Of a DNA stretch of 64,000 bases, positions 10,144 through 21,830 are shown piece by piece (position 1 is the stretch's first letter; each line of letters opens with the position of its first letter). A program made the translations under genes and the position numbers. Below the pieces are notes generated by a model. It was given only the letters and a program-made list of their open reading frames with translations. It ran no database searches and had not been told where the DNA came from. The stretch lies in NCBI GenBank assembly GCA_026874595.1, contig CM049314.1, positions 1,325,318 through 1,389,317 of the forward strand, written 5' to 3'. This DNA comes from Sipunculus nudus. Lineage: Eukaryota > Annelida > Sipuncula > Golfingiida > Sipunculidae.

Positions 10144-10550
10144 GTATACGACGAATGTCCTATGAATGGTCAGTGTCAGCTGAGATGTATTGTCTATAAG
10201 GCAACAGTTAGAACAGACAATGACGAGAAACACTACATAGGGTGTACTGAAGGTGATTTCAAGACCAGATACAATAACCACAAACAATCCTTTCGTAACA
10301 GATCCCACGCTAAAAACACTGTCTAAACACATCTGGTCACCAAAGACAACATTATCAATTACAAGCTCTCCTGGAAAATCTCTGCCAAGGAAGCACCTAA
10401 CTTCTGTGGGACTAGAAAGTGTGTTCTCTGTTTGTCCGAAAAGCTACTTATAGCAACGGCTACCTTGGATCATTGTTGAACTCAAGAGCTGAAATTCTGT
10501 CCAAGTGCCGCCATCAAAACAAATTCACCCTGAAATGTTTTAAAACCTAG
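10144..10550 (+). pseudogene. Penelope-like retroelement, C-terminal GIY-YIG region, frameshifted
   Basis: Conceptual translation over three frames gives, in order, ECPMNGQC, VYKATV, YIGCTEGDFKTRYNNHK, a histidine/tryptophan segment (LSKHIW), KCVLCLSEKL, and finally a leucine/arginine-rich tail that stops at TAG (10548-10550). The CPxxGxC motif, the split GIY-YIG nuclease motif and the CxxC-EK motif in this order are the signature of the endonuclease end of Penelope-like elements (family knowledge). The frame breaks at about 10320 (a premature TAA and a lost codon fraction), near 10343 and near 10470. The reverse transcriptase part upstream is absent; an AT tract and short low-copy DNA replace it. 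It is a 5'-truncated dead copy. Confidence 0.85.
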
Positions 10551-10980
10551 CATTCTTACTATTATTCTATGTGCCCCCTCATCCAACCCCCCCCCCCTCC
10601 CACCAGGAGGATCCGCTGGGAAGACTTACCTGTTCAGGTAATTGTTCTCTCACTGCTTTGCAGTGTTGAGGGACATGGCGTTAACACTACCCCATGGTGA
10701 GTTTATCGAGTGGAGTCCACTTGGTATGAGTATATATAGTATATTTGCCTTTTCTATTGTATATTTGCCTTATATATTATATATTGTGTAGTTTCACAGA
10801 ATATTGTGTATTTATGTCATATGTAAACTATCGATATGTTCACTGCTTCCAGGACCCTATTGCAAATCAGTTTACTATGCTAATTGAGCATCCTGGTAAC
10901 ATATCTTTGTATTATATATAAACAAAAACAACAACAAACCTCTTTGCTTTGTTATGTTCCAGTATCGCGTACCCCGACCA

Positions 10981-11010
10981 ATCCTATTGTGCCCCCGAGG
11001 ACAATAGGAT
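10981..11010. other. perfect 10-bp stem / 10-nt loop hairpin
   Basis: ATCCTATTGT and ACAATAGGAT are exact reverse complements around the loop GCCCCCGAGG. It lies 20 bases before a poly-C tract. No known family is assigned. Confidence 0.8.
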
Positions 11011-11030
11011 CAGTGTCAGTCTTTCACATG

Positions 11031-11052
11031 CCCCCCCCCCCCCCCCCCCCCC
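11031..11052. repeat. poly-C homopolymer (22 nt)
   Basis: An uninterrupted run of C. Other C runs occur at 8604-8615, 10587-10597, 12428-12440 and 63238-63261. Confidence 0.95.
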
Positions 11053-12223
11053 GAATCGCACAAAGCATAATCTCATAAAGACTCGGCTTTTCAAACCACG
11101 CCGTTAGCTTCATTCTAACCACATTCACCTGATGATCGGGTCGCATCCCGTGAACCAGACTAATGTGAAATTACAGTGTTGTTTTTCTTCAGAGTTATAT
11201 ATATATATTTTTTTAAACAGGTTTAGATATGTTTCACAGTTATCTAAGAAATGGGACCAAAGTGAATAATTCTAATTATTAATACATGGTTACATTGACC
11301 ATGCGCCTTGTAAAAAAATGGGAGATATATATACCCCCTCCGAGCCTGTATTGACGCCCCTGGCAAGTGACCGTGTTCAAAGGAAATGAATTCACAGTGA
11401 TGGATAGAGAGTACGGCAGATATACCACCACAGAATGTGCACTCAGGCCCAACCAAAATAATCAAAAATCGGCCGACTTTGTCGAATGTATCGGCTCTTT
11501 ACACGATTTCGCTATCGCCCGATAAAACCGGCCGATTTTCTTTGACAGTGCCAGACTCTTGGCGACGGCGATTTTTCACGTCGACGCCGAAAAATTCGCG
11601 TCGCTGGGGCCTTCACACTACACGATGAAAGTTACCCCTGTAGGTACAAAGTCTGGCGATCCTATGACTTCTATTATCCTATAAATTTGATAGTGAGCAC
11701 CCGGCTTAACGAGAATGATATGGGATAGGTGGAGATAAATATTGACCCCTTAAAAACATAATCCGGTCACTGGTCCAAAATACCTTATCTACACAGATGA
11801 ACCGGATGTCACATTCCAACTCCGTAACTGAATCACAGGGGAGCTCAACCCAAAATACCCCGAAATGGTTCGTGTCTTCGCCGAGAATAAAGGCAAAGGT
11901 AGTCATTTTACGTTGATTTGGAGTACTACATAATTTTAATGGATTGAACCTTGGTTGATCCTCAGACTGTTCTGACTCATGAGGCCTAACAGATTAACTA
12001 ACCAAGTAACCAATAAAAAAACAACAGAAATTAAAACATTATACGTCATGGCAACAGTATGATAAAAAAGAGTGCAGTAGTATAATGGTATAATGATTAC
12101 CGATATTCTGTCCATTACAGATTTTATCTGCTCATTAAGGACAAAACCATCCCGGATCATCAAGGGTCTCTTTTATAGTATTTGAAATGCCCACGTCCCA
12201 GTTGTTGTTTGCTAAGATGCAAC

Positions 12224-12226
<3 letters not shown>
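11053..12226. other. low-copy stretch with GC-rich inverted-repeat island
   Basis: No recognised gene. The segment 11460-11660 stands out as GC-richer. It has an exact 11-bp inverted repeat (AAAATCGGCCG at 11465-11475 with CGGCCGATTTT at 11529-11539). It also has a longer imperfect palindrome centred on GTCGAC (11580-11585) with arms of about 22 bp, and the pair GCCAGACT/AGTCTGGC. Such nested inverted repeats suggest the terminus of a DNA transposon, but no transposase or second end was found. Confidence 0.4.

Positions 12227-12311
<85 letters not shown>
12227..12311. repeat. compound (AT)n(GT)n microsatellite
   Basis: About 27 AT repeats (12227-12282) followed by about 14 GT repeats (12282-12311). 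Confidence 0.95.
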
Positions 12312-12313
<2 letters not shown>

Positions 12314-13440
12314 GTTTGAATTTACAAAAAAAACCCCGACTATTCTCATACAAAAACAACTGATTCCACATGCCAACCAAATATTCAATGGATATATCCA
12401 CTGATTATATCATTATCATGATTTTAACCCCCCCCCCCCCTTTTAGACCCTTTATAGAGACAAAACTGGGGGTTTTCTTTTATCGTTTGTATATTTGTTG
12501 CATCTCAAATGATAAACAAATCATTAAAGGTAAGGTTTTCGGCAAAGTATCTAGTTTTATTAAATAAAACTCGAAATGCTGGCTCACAGGACCCGATCTC
12601 AGCTTAAACGACCGTTAAGCGAAGTGCTCGCAGAAAAGGCAAAGCACCTGTCAGTTACCGAACTGGCTGATAATATTTAGTGGCACTATGTTTTACAAAA
12701 ACTGAGCCAGAACTATTGAAACAACTTCTGATTAAAAACTATCGTGTATATAATCAGGGACTGATAATAGACACCAGCGAGCAAACGCAATCGGAACGAC
12801 TGCTATTAAGGATAGGTATGAGGGATTTTAAAGAATTAATGAATACCAAAAATCATGCACAACATTTAAATGAAGCAGGTGCTTGGTGATATGACAAAAA
12901 TTATGTGAATTTATTTGCAGTCACTTGAAGCAAGCCGACTTTTCGTGAGCCAATTAAAGCCGCAATGGTCAACGTGTTAGATGGAGGTTCGGAGCGCTTA
13001 GAGACGGGAACTATGGATTCAGTCACAAACCTAGGAATGTATTGTTTGATCAGCGAATTCATGTTTGTTACTAATACATACTCATTGGTAATTCCAGCTA
13101 TACACAGAGCATGACAGTTTTATCATTTATTTCTAGACGTTTAGCCCAGACCGGTCCTACTTTTCTCACTATTCATTAAAATATATGTGAAAAAATTAGG
13201 TGCAGTTATAAAACAAATGAAATTTAATGAACCTATTCATGAAGGAATATATGTTGTTTTTATCGTGAGGCTGTCCAGGAATTTAAGTAATAGTAAAACA
13301 AACTTTTTGTAAAACAAGGTTTTGAAGGTTTTTCTAACAACCCTAAAAGGATTCCATCTAGGAATATGTTTCGTTCTTTGCCTTTCCCCCAGCGTGAAAG
13401 TTCCGTATGGACTGGGAGGTTCGTTCCCCGATCAATATTA
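12312..13440. other. low-copy stretch with two short unidentified frames
   Basis: Holds a poly-C tract (12428-12440) and two adjacent plus-strand frames of coding-like composition. The first is about 34 codons (12575-12679), with a basic start and the segment LAEKAKHLSVTELADNI. The second is 69 codons (12680-12889), with ELLKQLLIKNYRVYNQGLII. The second frame starts directly after the first stops. I do not recognise either; they could be a decayed mobile-element protein. The remainder shows nothing distinct. Confidence 0.35.
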
Positions 13441-16400
13441 ATGCTAAGGTAACTGATGGAACCCGTGTTGTGACTGAAGTTTTCTGATGGAAGCCGTGTT
13501 GTAGCTGGAGGTTACTGATGGAAGCCGTGTTGTGACTGGAGGTTACTGATTAAAGCCGTGTTTTGACTGGAGGTTTCTGATGGAACCCGTTTTGTGACTG
13601 GAGGTTACAAATGGAACCCGTGTTGTGACTTGAGGTAACTGATGGAAGCCGTGTTGTGACTGGAGGTTACTGATGGAACCCGTGTTGTGACTGGAGGTTA
13701 CTGATGGAACCCGTGTTGTGACTTGAGGTAACTGATGGAATCCGTGTTGTGACTCTAGGTTACAGAACGAAGCCGTGTTGTGACTGGAGGTTACTGATGG
13801 AACCCATGTTGTGACAGGAGGTTACTGATGGAAGCCGTGTTGTGACTGGAGGTTACTGATTGAAGCCGTGTTTTGACTGGAGGTTTCTGATGGAACCCGT
13901 TTTGTGACTGGAGGTTACAAATGGAACCCGTGTTGTGACTTGAGGTAACTGATGGAAGTCGTGTTGTGACTGGAGGGTACTGATGGAACCCGTGTTGTGA
14001 CTGGAGGTTACTGATGGAACCCGTGTTGTGACTTGAGGTAACTGATAGAATCCGTGTTGTGACTCTAGGTTACAAAACGAAGCCGTGTTGTGACAGGAGG
14101 TTACTGATGGAACCCATGTTGTGACAGGAGGTTACTGATGGAAGCCGTGTTGTGACTGGAGGTTACTGATTGAAGCCGTGTTTTGACTGTAGGTTTCTGA
14201 TGGAACCCATTTTGTGACTGAAGGTTACAAATGGAACCCGTGTTGTGACTTGAGGTAACTGATCGAAGCCGTGTTGTGACTGGAGGTTACTGATGGAACC
14301 CGTGTTGTGACTGGAGGTTACTGACGGAACCCGTGTTGTGACTGGAGGTTACTGATGGAACCCCTGTTGTGACAGGAGGTTACTGATGGAACCCGTGTTG
14401 TGACTGGAGGTTACTGATGGAACCCGTGTTGTGACTTGGTTACTGATGGAACCCGTGTTGTGACTGGAGGTTACTGATGGAACCCCTGTTGTGACAGGAG
14501 GTTACTGATGGAACCCGTGTTGTGACTGGAGGTTACTGATGGAACCCGTGTTGTGACTTGGTTACTGATGGAACCCGTGTTGTGACTGGAGGTTACTGAT
14601 GGAACCCGTGTTGTGACTTGAGGTAACTGATGGAATCCGTGTTGTGACTCTAGGTTACAGAACGAAGCCGTGTTGTGACTTGAGGTTACTGATGAAACCA
14701 TCGTTGTGAATGGAGGTTACTGATGGAACCCGTGTTGTGCCCGGAGGTTACTGATGGAACCCTCGTTGTGACTGGAGGTTACAGATCGAACCCGTGTTGT
14801 GACATGAGGTTACGGATGGTACCCGTGTTGTGAAAGGAGGTCACTGATTGAAGCCGTGTTGTGACTGGAGGTTACTGATGGAACCCGTGTTGTGACAGGA
14901 GGTTACTGATGGAACCCGTGTTGTGACAGGAGGTTACTGATTGAAGGCGTGTTGTGACTTGTGATTACTGATGGAACCCGTGTTGTGACTCGAGGTTACT
15001 GATGGAACCCGTGTTGTGACAGGAGGTTACTAATGGAAGCCGTGTTGTGACTGGAGGTTACTGATAGAACCCGTGTTGTGACTGGAGGTTACTATAGGAA
15101 CCAGTGTTGTGACTGAAGGTTACAGATAGAACCCGTGCTGTGACTGGAGGTTACTTATGGAACCCGAGTTGTGACTGGAGGTTACAGATAGAACCCGTGC
15201 TGTGACTGGAGGTTACTGATAGAACCCGTGTTGTGACTGGAGGTTACTGATAGAACCCGTGTTGTGACTGGAGGTTACAGATAGAACCCGTGCTGTGACT
15301 GGAGGTTACTTATGGAACCCGTGTTGTGACTGGAGGTTACAGATAGAACCCCTGCTGTGACTGGAGGTTACTGATGGAACCCGTGTTGTGACAGGAGGTT
15401 ACTAACGGAACCCGTGTTGTGACTTGAGGTAACTGATGGAATCCGTGTTGTGACTCTAGGTTACAGAACGAAGCCGTGTTGTGACTGGAGGTTACTGATG
15501 GAGCCCTCGTTGTGACTGGAGGTTACTAATGGAACCCGTGTTGTGACTTGAGGTAACTGATGGAATCCGTGTTGTGACTCTAGGTTACAGAACGAAGCCG
15601 TGTTGTGACTGGAGGTTACTAATGGAACCCGTGTTGTGACTGGAGGTTACTGATGGAACCCTCGTTGTGAATAGAGGTTACTGATCGAACCCGTGTTGTG
15701 ACCGGAGGTTATTGATGGAACCCTCGTTGTGACTGGAGGTTACAGATGGAACCCCTGTTGTGACAGGAGGTTACTGATGGAACCCGTGTTGTGACAGGAG
15801 GTCACTGATTGAAGCCGTGTTGTGACTAGAGGTTACAGATGGAACCCGTGTTGTGACAGGAGGTTACTGATGGAACCCGTGTTGTGACTTGAGGTTACTG
15901 TTGGAACCCGTGTTGTGACTTGAGGTTACTGATGGAACCCGTGTTGTGACTGGAGGTTACTGATGGAACCCGTTTTTTGACTGGAGGTTACAAATGGAAC
16001 CCGTGTTGTGACTTGAGGTAACTGATGGAAGTCGTGTCGTGACTGGAGGGTACTGATGGAATCCGTGTTGTGACTGGAGGTTACTGATGCAACCCGTGTT
16101 GTGACTTGAGGTAATTGATGGAATCCGTGTTGTGACTCTAGGTTACAGAACGAAGCCGTGTTGTGACAGGAGGTTACTGATGGAACCCATGTTGTGACAG
16201 GAGGTTACTGATGGAAGCCGTGTTGTGACTGGAGGTTACTGATTGAAGCCGTGTTTTGACTGTAGGTTTCTGATGGAACCCGTTTTGTGACTGGAGGTAA
16301 CAAATGGAACCCGTGTTTGACTTGAGGTAACTGATCGAAGCCGTGTTGTGACTGGAGGTTACTGATGGAACCCGTATTGTGACTGGAGGTTACTGATGGA

Positions 16401-17695
16401 ACCCGTGTTGTGACTGGAGGTTACTGATGGAACCCCTGTTGTGACTGGAGGTTACTGATGGAACCCGTGTTGTGACAGGAGGTTACTGATGGAACCCGTG
16501 TTGTGACTTGAGGTAACTGATGGAATCCGTGTTGTGACGTTAGGTTACAGAACGAAGTCGTGTTGTGACTGGAGGTTACTGATGGAACCCGTGTTGTGAC
16601 TTGAGGTAACTGATGGAATCCGTGTTGTGACTCTAGGTTACAGGACGAAGCCGTGTTGTGACTTGAGGTTACTGATGGAACCCTCGTTGTGAATGGAGGT
16701 TACTGATGGAACCCGTGTTGTGACCGGAGGTTACTGATGGAACCATTGTTGTGACTGGAGGTTACAGATCGAACCCGTGTTGTGACAGGAGGTTACTGAT
16801 GGAACCCGTGTTGTGACAGGAGGTTACTGATGGAACCCGGGTTGTGACAGGAGGTTACTGATTGAAGGCCTGGTGTGACTTGTGATTACTGATGGAACAC
16901 GTGTTGTGACTGGAGGTTACTGATGGAACCCGTGTTGTGACAGGAGGTTACTAATGGAACCCGTGTTGCGACTGGAGGTTTCTGATGGAACCCGTGTTGT
17001 GACTGGAGGTTACTGATGGAACCCGTGTTGTGACTGGAGGTTACTGATGGAACCCGTGTTGTGACTGGAGGTTACAGATAGAACCCTTGCTGTGACTGGA
17101 GGTTACTTATGGAACCCGTGTTGTGACTGGCGGTTACAGATAGAACCCGTGCTGTGACTGGAGGTTACTGATGGAACCCGTGTTGTGACTGGCGGTTACA
17201 GATAGAACCCCGTGTTGTGACTGGAGGTTACTGATGGAACCCGTGTTGTGACTGGAGGTTACAGATAGAACCCGTGCTGTGACTGGAGGTTACTTATGGA
17301 ACCCGTGTTGTGGCTGGAGGTTACAGATAGAACCCCTGCTGTGACTGGAGTTTACTGATGGAACCCGTGTTGTGACAGGAGGTTACTAACGGAACCCGTG
17401 TTGTGACTGGAGGTTACAGATAGAACCCGTGCTCTGACTGGAGGTTACTTATGGAACCCGTGTTGTGGCTGGAGGTTACAGATAGAACCCCTGCTGTGAC
17501 TGGAGTTTACTGATGGAACCCGTGTTGTGACAGGAGGTTACTAACGGAACCCGTGTTGTGACTGGAGGTTACTGATGGAACCCGTGTTGTGACCGGAGGT
17601 TACTGATGGAACCCGTGTTGTGACTAAAGGTTACTGATGGAACCCGTGTTGTGACTAAAGGTTACTGATGGAACTCGTGTTGTGACTGGAGGTTT
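13441..17695. repeat. 31-bp minisatellite array
   Basis: About 137 units built on GTTGTGACTGGAGGTTACTG plus ATGGAACCCGT. Spacing of 31 bp was checked at 13531 and 13562. Variant units (GATGGAATCCGTG, then CTCTAGGTTACAGAACGAAG) recur as a pair: 13733 and 14043 are 310 bp apart, exactly ten units, and further copies lie near 14630, 15440, 15560, 16110, 16515 and 16615. Other subtypes (GATAGAACCCGTGCTGTG) cluster at 15120-15370 and 17060-17500. Because 31 is not a multiple of three, long frames are rare. Array edges are sharp on the right at GTTTCGATGATTACAACG. Confidence 0.95.
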
Positions 17696-17842
17696 CGATG
17701 ATTACAACGTGCATGTGCAGCTTACTTAAAGAATACAAGGCCAAAGGCCAAACGTGTTGGTCATAAATACATATAAATAAATAAAAAACATACATATCTG
17801 TCTATTGACTATCATGCCATAAAGTGAACTATTTTGGTACTA

Positions 17843-17938
17843 TATAGAGAGATGAGCAAGCGACCGGCAATCGTAAGGTCATGGGTTCGTTTCCCATCGG
17901 CAGTGAACCGACTTTTCTGTGTATTCATGTTCCATTAA
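17843..17938 (+). mobile_element. tRNA-derived SINE with 10-bp target-site duplication
   Basis: Flanked by exact direct repeats TTTGGTACTA (17833-17842 and 17939-17948), so the insertion borders are visible. The insert has a tRNA-like head (GAGCAAGCGACCGGCAATCG) and a perfect T-arm: ATGGG and CCCAT pair around a 7-base loop TTCGTTT at 17881-17897, which doubles as the B box. After the T-arm comes GGCAGTGAACCGACTTTTCT, a segment also found at 3888-3925 (inverted) and, as 22 of 24 bases, at 21802-21825. No poly-A tail is seen. Short length (96 bp) suggests 5' truncation before the A box or a very compact family. Confidence 0.75.
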
Positions 17939-18135
17939 TTTGGTACTACTGTAGGTATAATGCATCATCAAATATTTACTATGGCTATTGTATTTCAGAT
18001 TATATAAATGATGTTATATATATTTGTCTCTCTCCCTCTCACTGTATAGTTTGGTCATAATTATTTACATTAAGCATTAAGCTGATATTAATGGCATACA
18101 CATCTTCTGCTCATGTTAACACTCACAAATGAATA

Positions 18136-19458
18136 GTGGACCTGCTTTCTTAGTTAACTTGTTTGTCGTCTTAAGCTGGACCTGCTTTCTTAATTAACTT
18201 GTTTGTCGTCTTAAGCTGGACCTGCTTTCTTAGTTAACTTGTTTGTCGTCTTAAGCTGGACCTTCTTTCTTAGTTTACTTGTTTCTGGTCTCAAGCTGGA
18301 CCTGCTCCCTTAGTTGACCTGTTTGTGGTCTTAAAGCTGGACCTGCTTTCTTAGTTTACTTGTTTGTCGTCTAAAGCTGGACCTGCTTTCTTAGATTATT
18401 GCTTGTCGTCTTAAGCTGGAACTGCTTTCTTAGTTTACGTGTTTGTCGTCTTAAACTGGGCCTGCTTTCTTATTTTACTTGTTTGACGTCTTAAGCTGAA
18501 CCTGCTTTTTTATTTTACTTGTTTGTGGTCTTAAAATTAACTGCTTTCTCAGTTAACTTGTTTGTGGTCTTAAAGCTGGACTTTCCTTCTTAGTTTTCTT
18601 GTTTGGCGTTTTAAGCTGGACCTGCTTTCTTAGTTTACTTGTTTGTCGTCTTAAGCTGGACCTGTTTCCTTAGTTACTTGTTTGTGTTCTTAAAGCTGGA
18701 CCTGCTTTCTTAGTTTACTTATTTGTCATTTTAAGCTGGACATGCTTTCTTAGTTTACTTGTTTGTGGTCTTAAGCTGGACCTTCTTTCTTAGTTTACTT
18801 GTTTCTGGTCTCAAGCTGGACCTGCTCCCTTAGTTGACCTGTTTGTGGTCTTAAAGCTGGACCTGCTTTCTTAGTTTACTTGTTTGTCGTCTAAAGCTGG
18901 ACCTGCTTTCTTAGATTATTGCTTGTCGTCTTAAGCTGGAACTGCTTTCTTAGTTTACGTGTTTGTCGTCTTAAACTGGGCCTGCTTTCTTATTTTACTT
19001 GTTTGACGTCTTAAGCTGAACCTGCTTTTTTATTTTACTTGTTTGTGGTCTTAAAATTAACTGCTTTCTCAGTTAACTTGTTTGTGGTCTTAAAGCTGGA
19101 CCTACCTTCTTAGTTTTCTTGTTTGGCGTTTTAAGCTGGACCTGCTTTCTTAGTTTACTTGTTTGTCGTCTTAAGCTGGACCTGTTTCCTTAGTTTACTT
19201 GTTTGTGTTCTTAAAGCTGGACCTGCTTTCTTAGTTTACTTATTTGTCCTTTTAAGCTGGACATGCTTTCTTAGTTTACTTGTTTGTGGTCTTAAGTTGG
19301 ACCTTCTTTCTTAGTTTACTTATTTGTCGTTTTAAGCTGGACCTGCTTTCTTAGTTTACTTATTTGTCATTTTAAGCTGGCCCTGCTTTCTCAGTTTACT
19401 TGTTTGTCGTCTTAAGCATGACCTGCTTTCTTAAAATACTTGTTTGTCGTCTTTAGCT
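18136..19458. repeat. 40-bp minisatellite array with 520-bp higher-order repeat
   Basis: About 33 units of GCTGGACCTGCTTTCTTAGT plus TTACTTGTTTGTCGTCTTAA, with 39- to 41-bp variants. A run of distinctive variants beginning CCTTCTTTCT at 18261 and including GACCTGCTCCCTTAGTTGAC recurs from 18781. The offset is 520 bp, 13 units, showing block duplication. Confidence 0.95.
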
Positions 19459-21510
19459 GCGTTGCCGGATGTTTCGGGAGTGTATACAATCACCTACACT
19501 TTCCGGCGGGGGTATTCTTGCTATATTTCCCGGTCAGTATGACATGATATCTGTTTGTTTGATTAAAAGTATAAAGTGCTGTGACACTAAGCGCAGAATG
19601 GATCCGAAGCTGAGTAAACATACCGGTATATATGATGAAAAACTGATCAATAACATCAGTGCGTGCAATGTAGTAAGCGGCAAACCGCTATTGGCGGAGT
19701 AGCATATGTTAACGGTAGATAACAGCAAAGCGGGGCCTGACCACTGGTTTATGTGCATGCCCATACGAATCGGGAGGCGATGGAGGTATTGATGGACAAA
19801 AATTCCGACCTGAGCCGGTCGAAATCCAGTGCCGAGCGCGACGGCACTTCGAGATTGGCGCATTCATCGATGCAAGACGGTAGAGGGAAGACAACCAGTA
19901 AAGCAAACTTTCGGTGTGATTTGATGTTTATTGGTTCAGCAGAACAAAAGTCTACAGAATCTGTCAGAGGCCGGAAGGAGGGCCTGCTGGTATATTGAAC
20001 GGGCCAGTGTTATAATGGTAGAAGATCAACAATCTGTCGTTCGGCAAGTTGTTTTAAATTGCGCGGATTTTGTATTGATGGTTACGTGATAGCGGGAAGT
20101 GACAAGCAGGCCCGGGATCAGCTCCATTGTTTATATCCTAAGCCGACCGCCCCTGATTATTTTTCTTGATCCGCCAATGAGTTACAGGCTCAATGTCTGT
20201 CGAAATACTGATCACATGAGATTTACACTTACAATTTAACTTATAAACATTACAACATAATGACGTTTGTTTATGAAGAATATCCGTATGCGAACTTCAC
20301 AAACCGGTTGTAGATGTTATATGACTCATATATGTTTTTGCTATTTATGTTTTTGTTAACTTTCTAGTTTAGTGTGTCATTAGATTTAAATATTTTATCT
20401 ATTATACATTGTCTTTACTTTCCCAGCCATATGTCAGCAAGCAACAACTTATTTTGCGAACAATAGTTACCAAACTAGTATTAGCTATCAGCATTTTTCA
20501 TGAATGTACATATTTGATTATCTCACGATATTAGTTCATTTAAGCTGAATGCAAAAGATTCCAAGGAAAAAAAAAAAAACATCCGGCACACCCGTTCAAT
20601 ATTTATAATGCACCTGTGTTATATGTTATGATTCTGTGTGTGAGTAAGCAAAGTCCACGAGTGTCAGGTTACCACACATGGCTATATGACCAGGGACCCG
20701 ATCATATGAATCTGTGCGTGAGTGTAGCGGAGTATTTTGTAGCTTACATTTTAATATCATAAATGATGAATTAATGCAACTTTTGCACCGTAAATGCAAT
20801 GCCAGATTGGTTGCCACGGCTACATCAATGTAAATGAGAGAGTTGGCGGGGCTCTAAATGAGGACACACTGTAACAGATTTGTTGCATTTTTAGATTTGG
20901 CCATTATTCAATCAATATTAACATTTATCCACTACAGAAGCAGAAAAGCTTTTACTGGGGATTATTTGCTAAAACATGCATTTGAACATGAAAAATTACC
21001 TAGGAGATATTAGTAGAGATTTGGCTTACAGTCATACATCTACCTGTTTTAGACAAAATAAAACTTTACAATATGGTCCGATGTTCTGGAAATGAGAGTC
21101 ACGAGTCAGAATGCCTTAATAATAACAATAGGGGTTACAGGAAAAGACTGGGTGTGGGATATGAAACATGAGATGAACCGAATTAATGAGAGAAACTCAT
21201 GAAACAGTATTACAGAGTTATTCAATGTATCAAACTTTAGTCAACAATTAAAAAAAAGTTTGCAGCAAAAACTAAATTGTAAATACAAATCAACAACAGT
21301 AACTTCACTTGACATGCATGTTTAATTTGACCCTAAAGGGGCCAGTCCATTTTAAAAGACACAAATAAGAGATGTAAAGATATAAAGAACACTCTAATAA
21401 ATGTCTGACACTAAACGGCATTTGCTCAATCGAAGTTTATGTTTTTAATGACGACGTTCACGTATTCTGGTTTAATTTATTTGTTATTGATGCTGTACAT
21501 GGTTTTATAA

Positions 21511-21514
<4 letters not shown>
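19459..21514. other. low-copy stretch, no recognised gene
   Basis: The first 600 bp are GC-richer and keep several overlapping frames open: 77 codons at 19469-19702, 81 at 19753-19998, and 109 on the minus strand at 19534-19863. None contains a motif I recognise, and the frames contradict one another. The remainder is AT-rich with a poly-A tract near 20565. Confidence 0.5.

Positions 21515-21541
<27 letters not shown>
21515..21541. repeat. (AT)n microsatellite
   Basis: Short perfect AT run. Confidence 0.9.
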
Positions 21542-21545
<4 letters not shown>

Positions 21546-21635
21546 CAATCTAATTAATCTAATAATCAATCTTGTCAAACATTTGTACTAAATGTCAGTA
21601 AGAATGGCTGACAAAATGTTGTTCCTCTATTTGTA

Positions 21636-21639
<4 letters not shown>

Positions 21640-21679
<40 letters not shown>
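21640..21679. repeat. (AT)n microsatellite
   Basis: About 20 AT repeats, interrupting what would otherwise be a short open frame. Confidence 0.95.
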
Positions 21680-21684
<5 letters not shown>

Positions 21685-21801
21685 GCTAAAGAAACAAAGA
21701 ATAATCATTTTCCAGGTCTTTACTTTTATACTGGTCAAAGGTATGCAGAAAAACTCAAGATAACCTATACTAGTTATATGAACTTGCGAAGTGATGTCAG
21801 C

Positions 21802-21825
21802 GTGAACGGACTTTCCTGTGTATTC
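21802..21825 (+). mobile_element. SINE tail fragment, third copy
   Basis: GTGAACGGACTTTCCTGTGT and the next four bases match the tail of the 17843-17938 SINE at 22 of 24 positions. No tRNA-like head precedes it. It is short enough that chance cannot be fully excluded. Confidence 0.4.
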
Positions 21826-21830
21826 CTTGA

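Larger units (their letters stand above)
10551..11160. other. DNA downstream of the Penelope-like fragment
   Basis: Follows the stop codon of the Penelope-like fragment and may include its 3' noncoding part. It contains a poly-C tract (10587-10597), a perfect hairpin (10981-11010), a 22-base poly-C tract (11031-11052) and a GCCT/TTGT-poor AT-rich middle. No coding potential is recognised; the 3' boundary of the element cannot be set from one copy. Confidence 0.4.

Noticed and set aside
11129-11155. Hammerhead-ribozyme-like CTGATGA, short stem, GAA downstream of the Penelope-like fragment
   Set aside because: The conserved GAAA is GAAC, the closing base pair of stem II is mismatched, and no stem I or stem III partner was found; outer CACATT/AATGTG pairing forms a plain hairpin instead.
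13400-13430. B-box-like GGTTCGTTCCC next to the 31-bp array
   Set aside because: Only a 4-bp T-arm-like stem and no A box; too weak to call a SINE or tRNA.
13441-17695. CRISPR-like regular direct repeats
   Set aside because: Units are contiguous with no unique spacers, no cas genes, and the DNA is animal-like; ordinary minisatellite.
19459-20000. Gene in the overlapping 77-, 81- and 109-codon frames
   Set aside because: Frames on both strands compete, none has a recognised motif, and no splice or promoter pattern supports one over the others.
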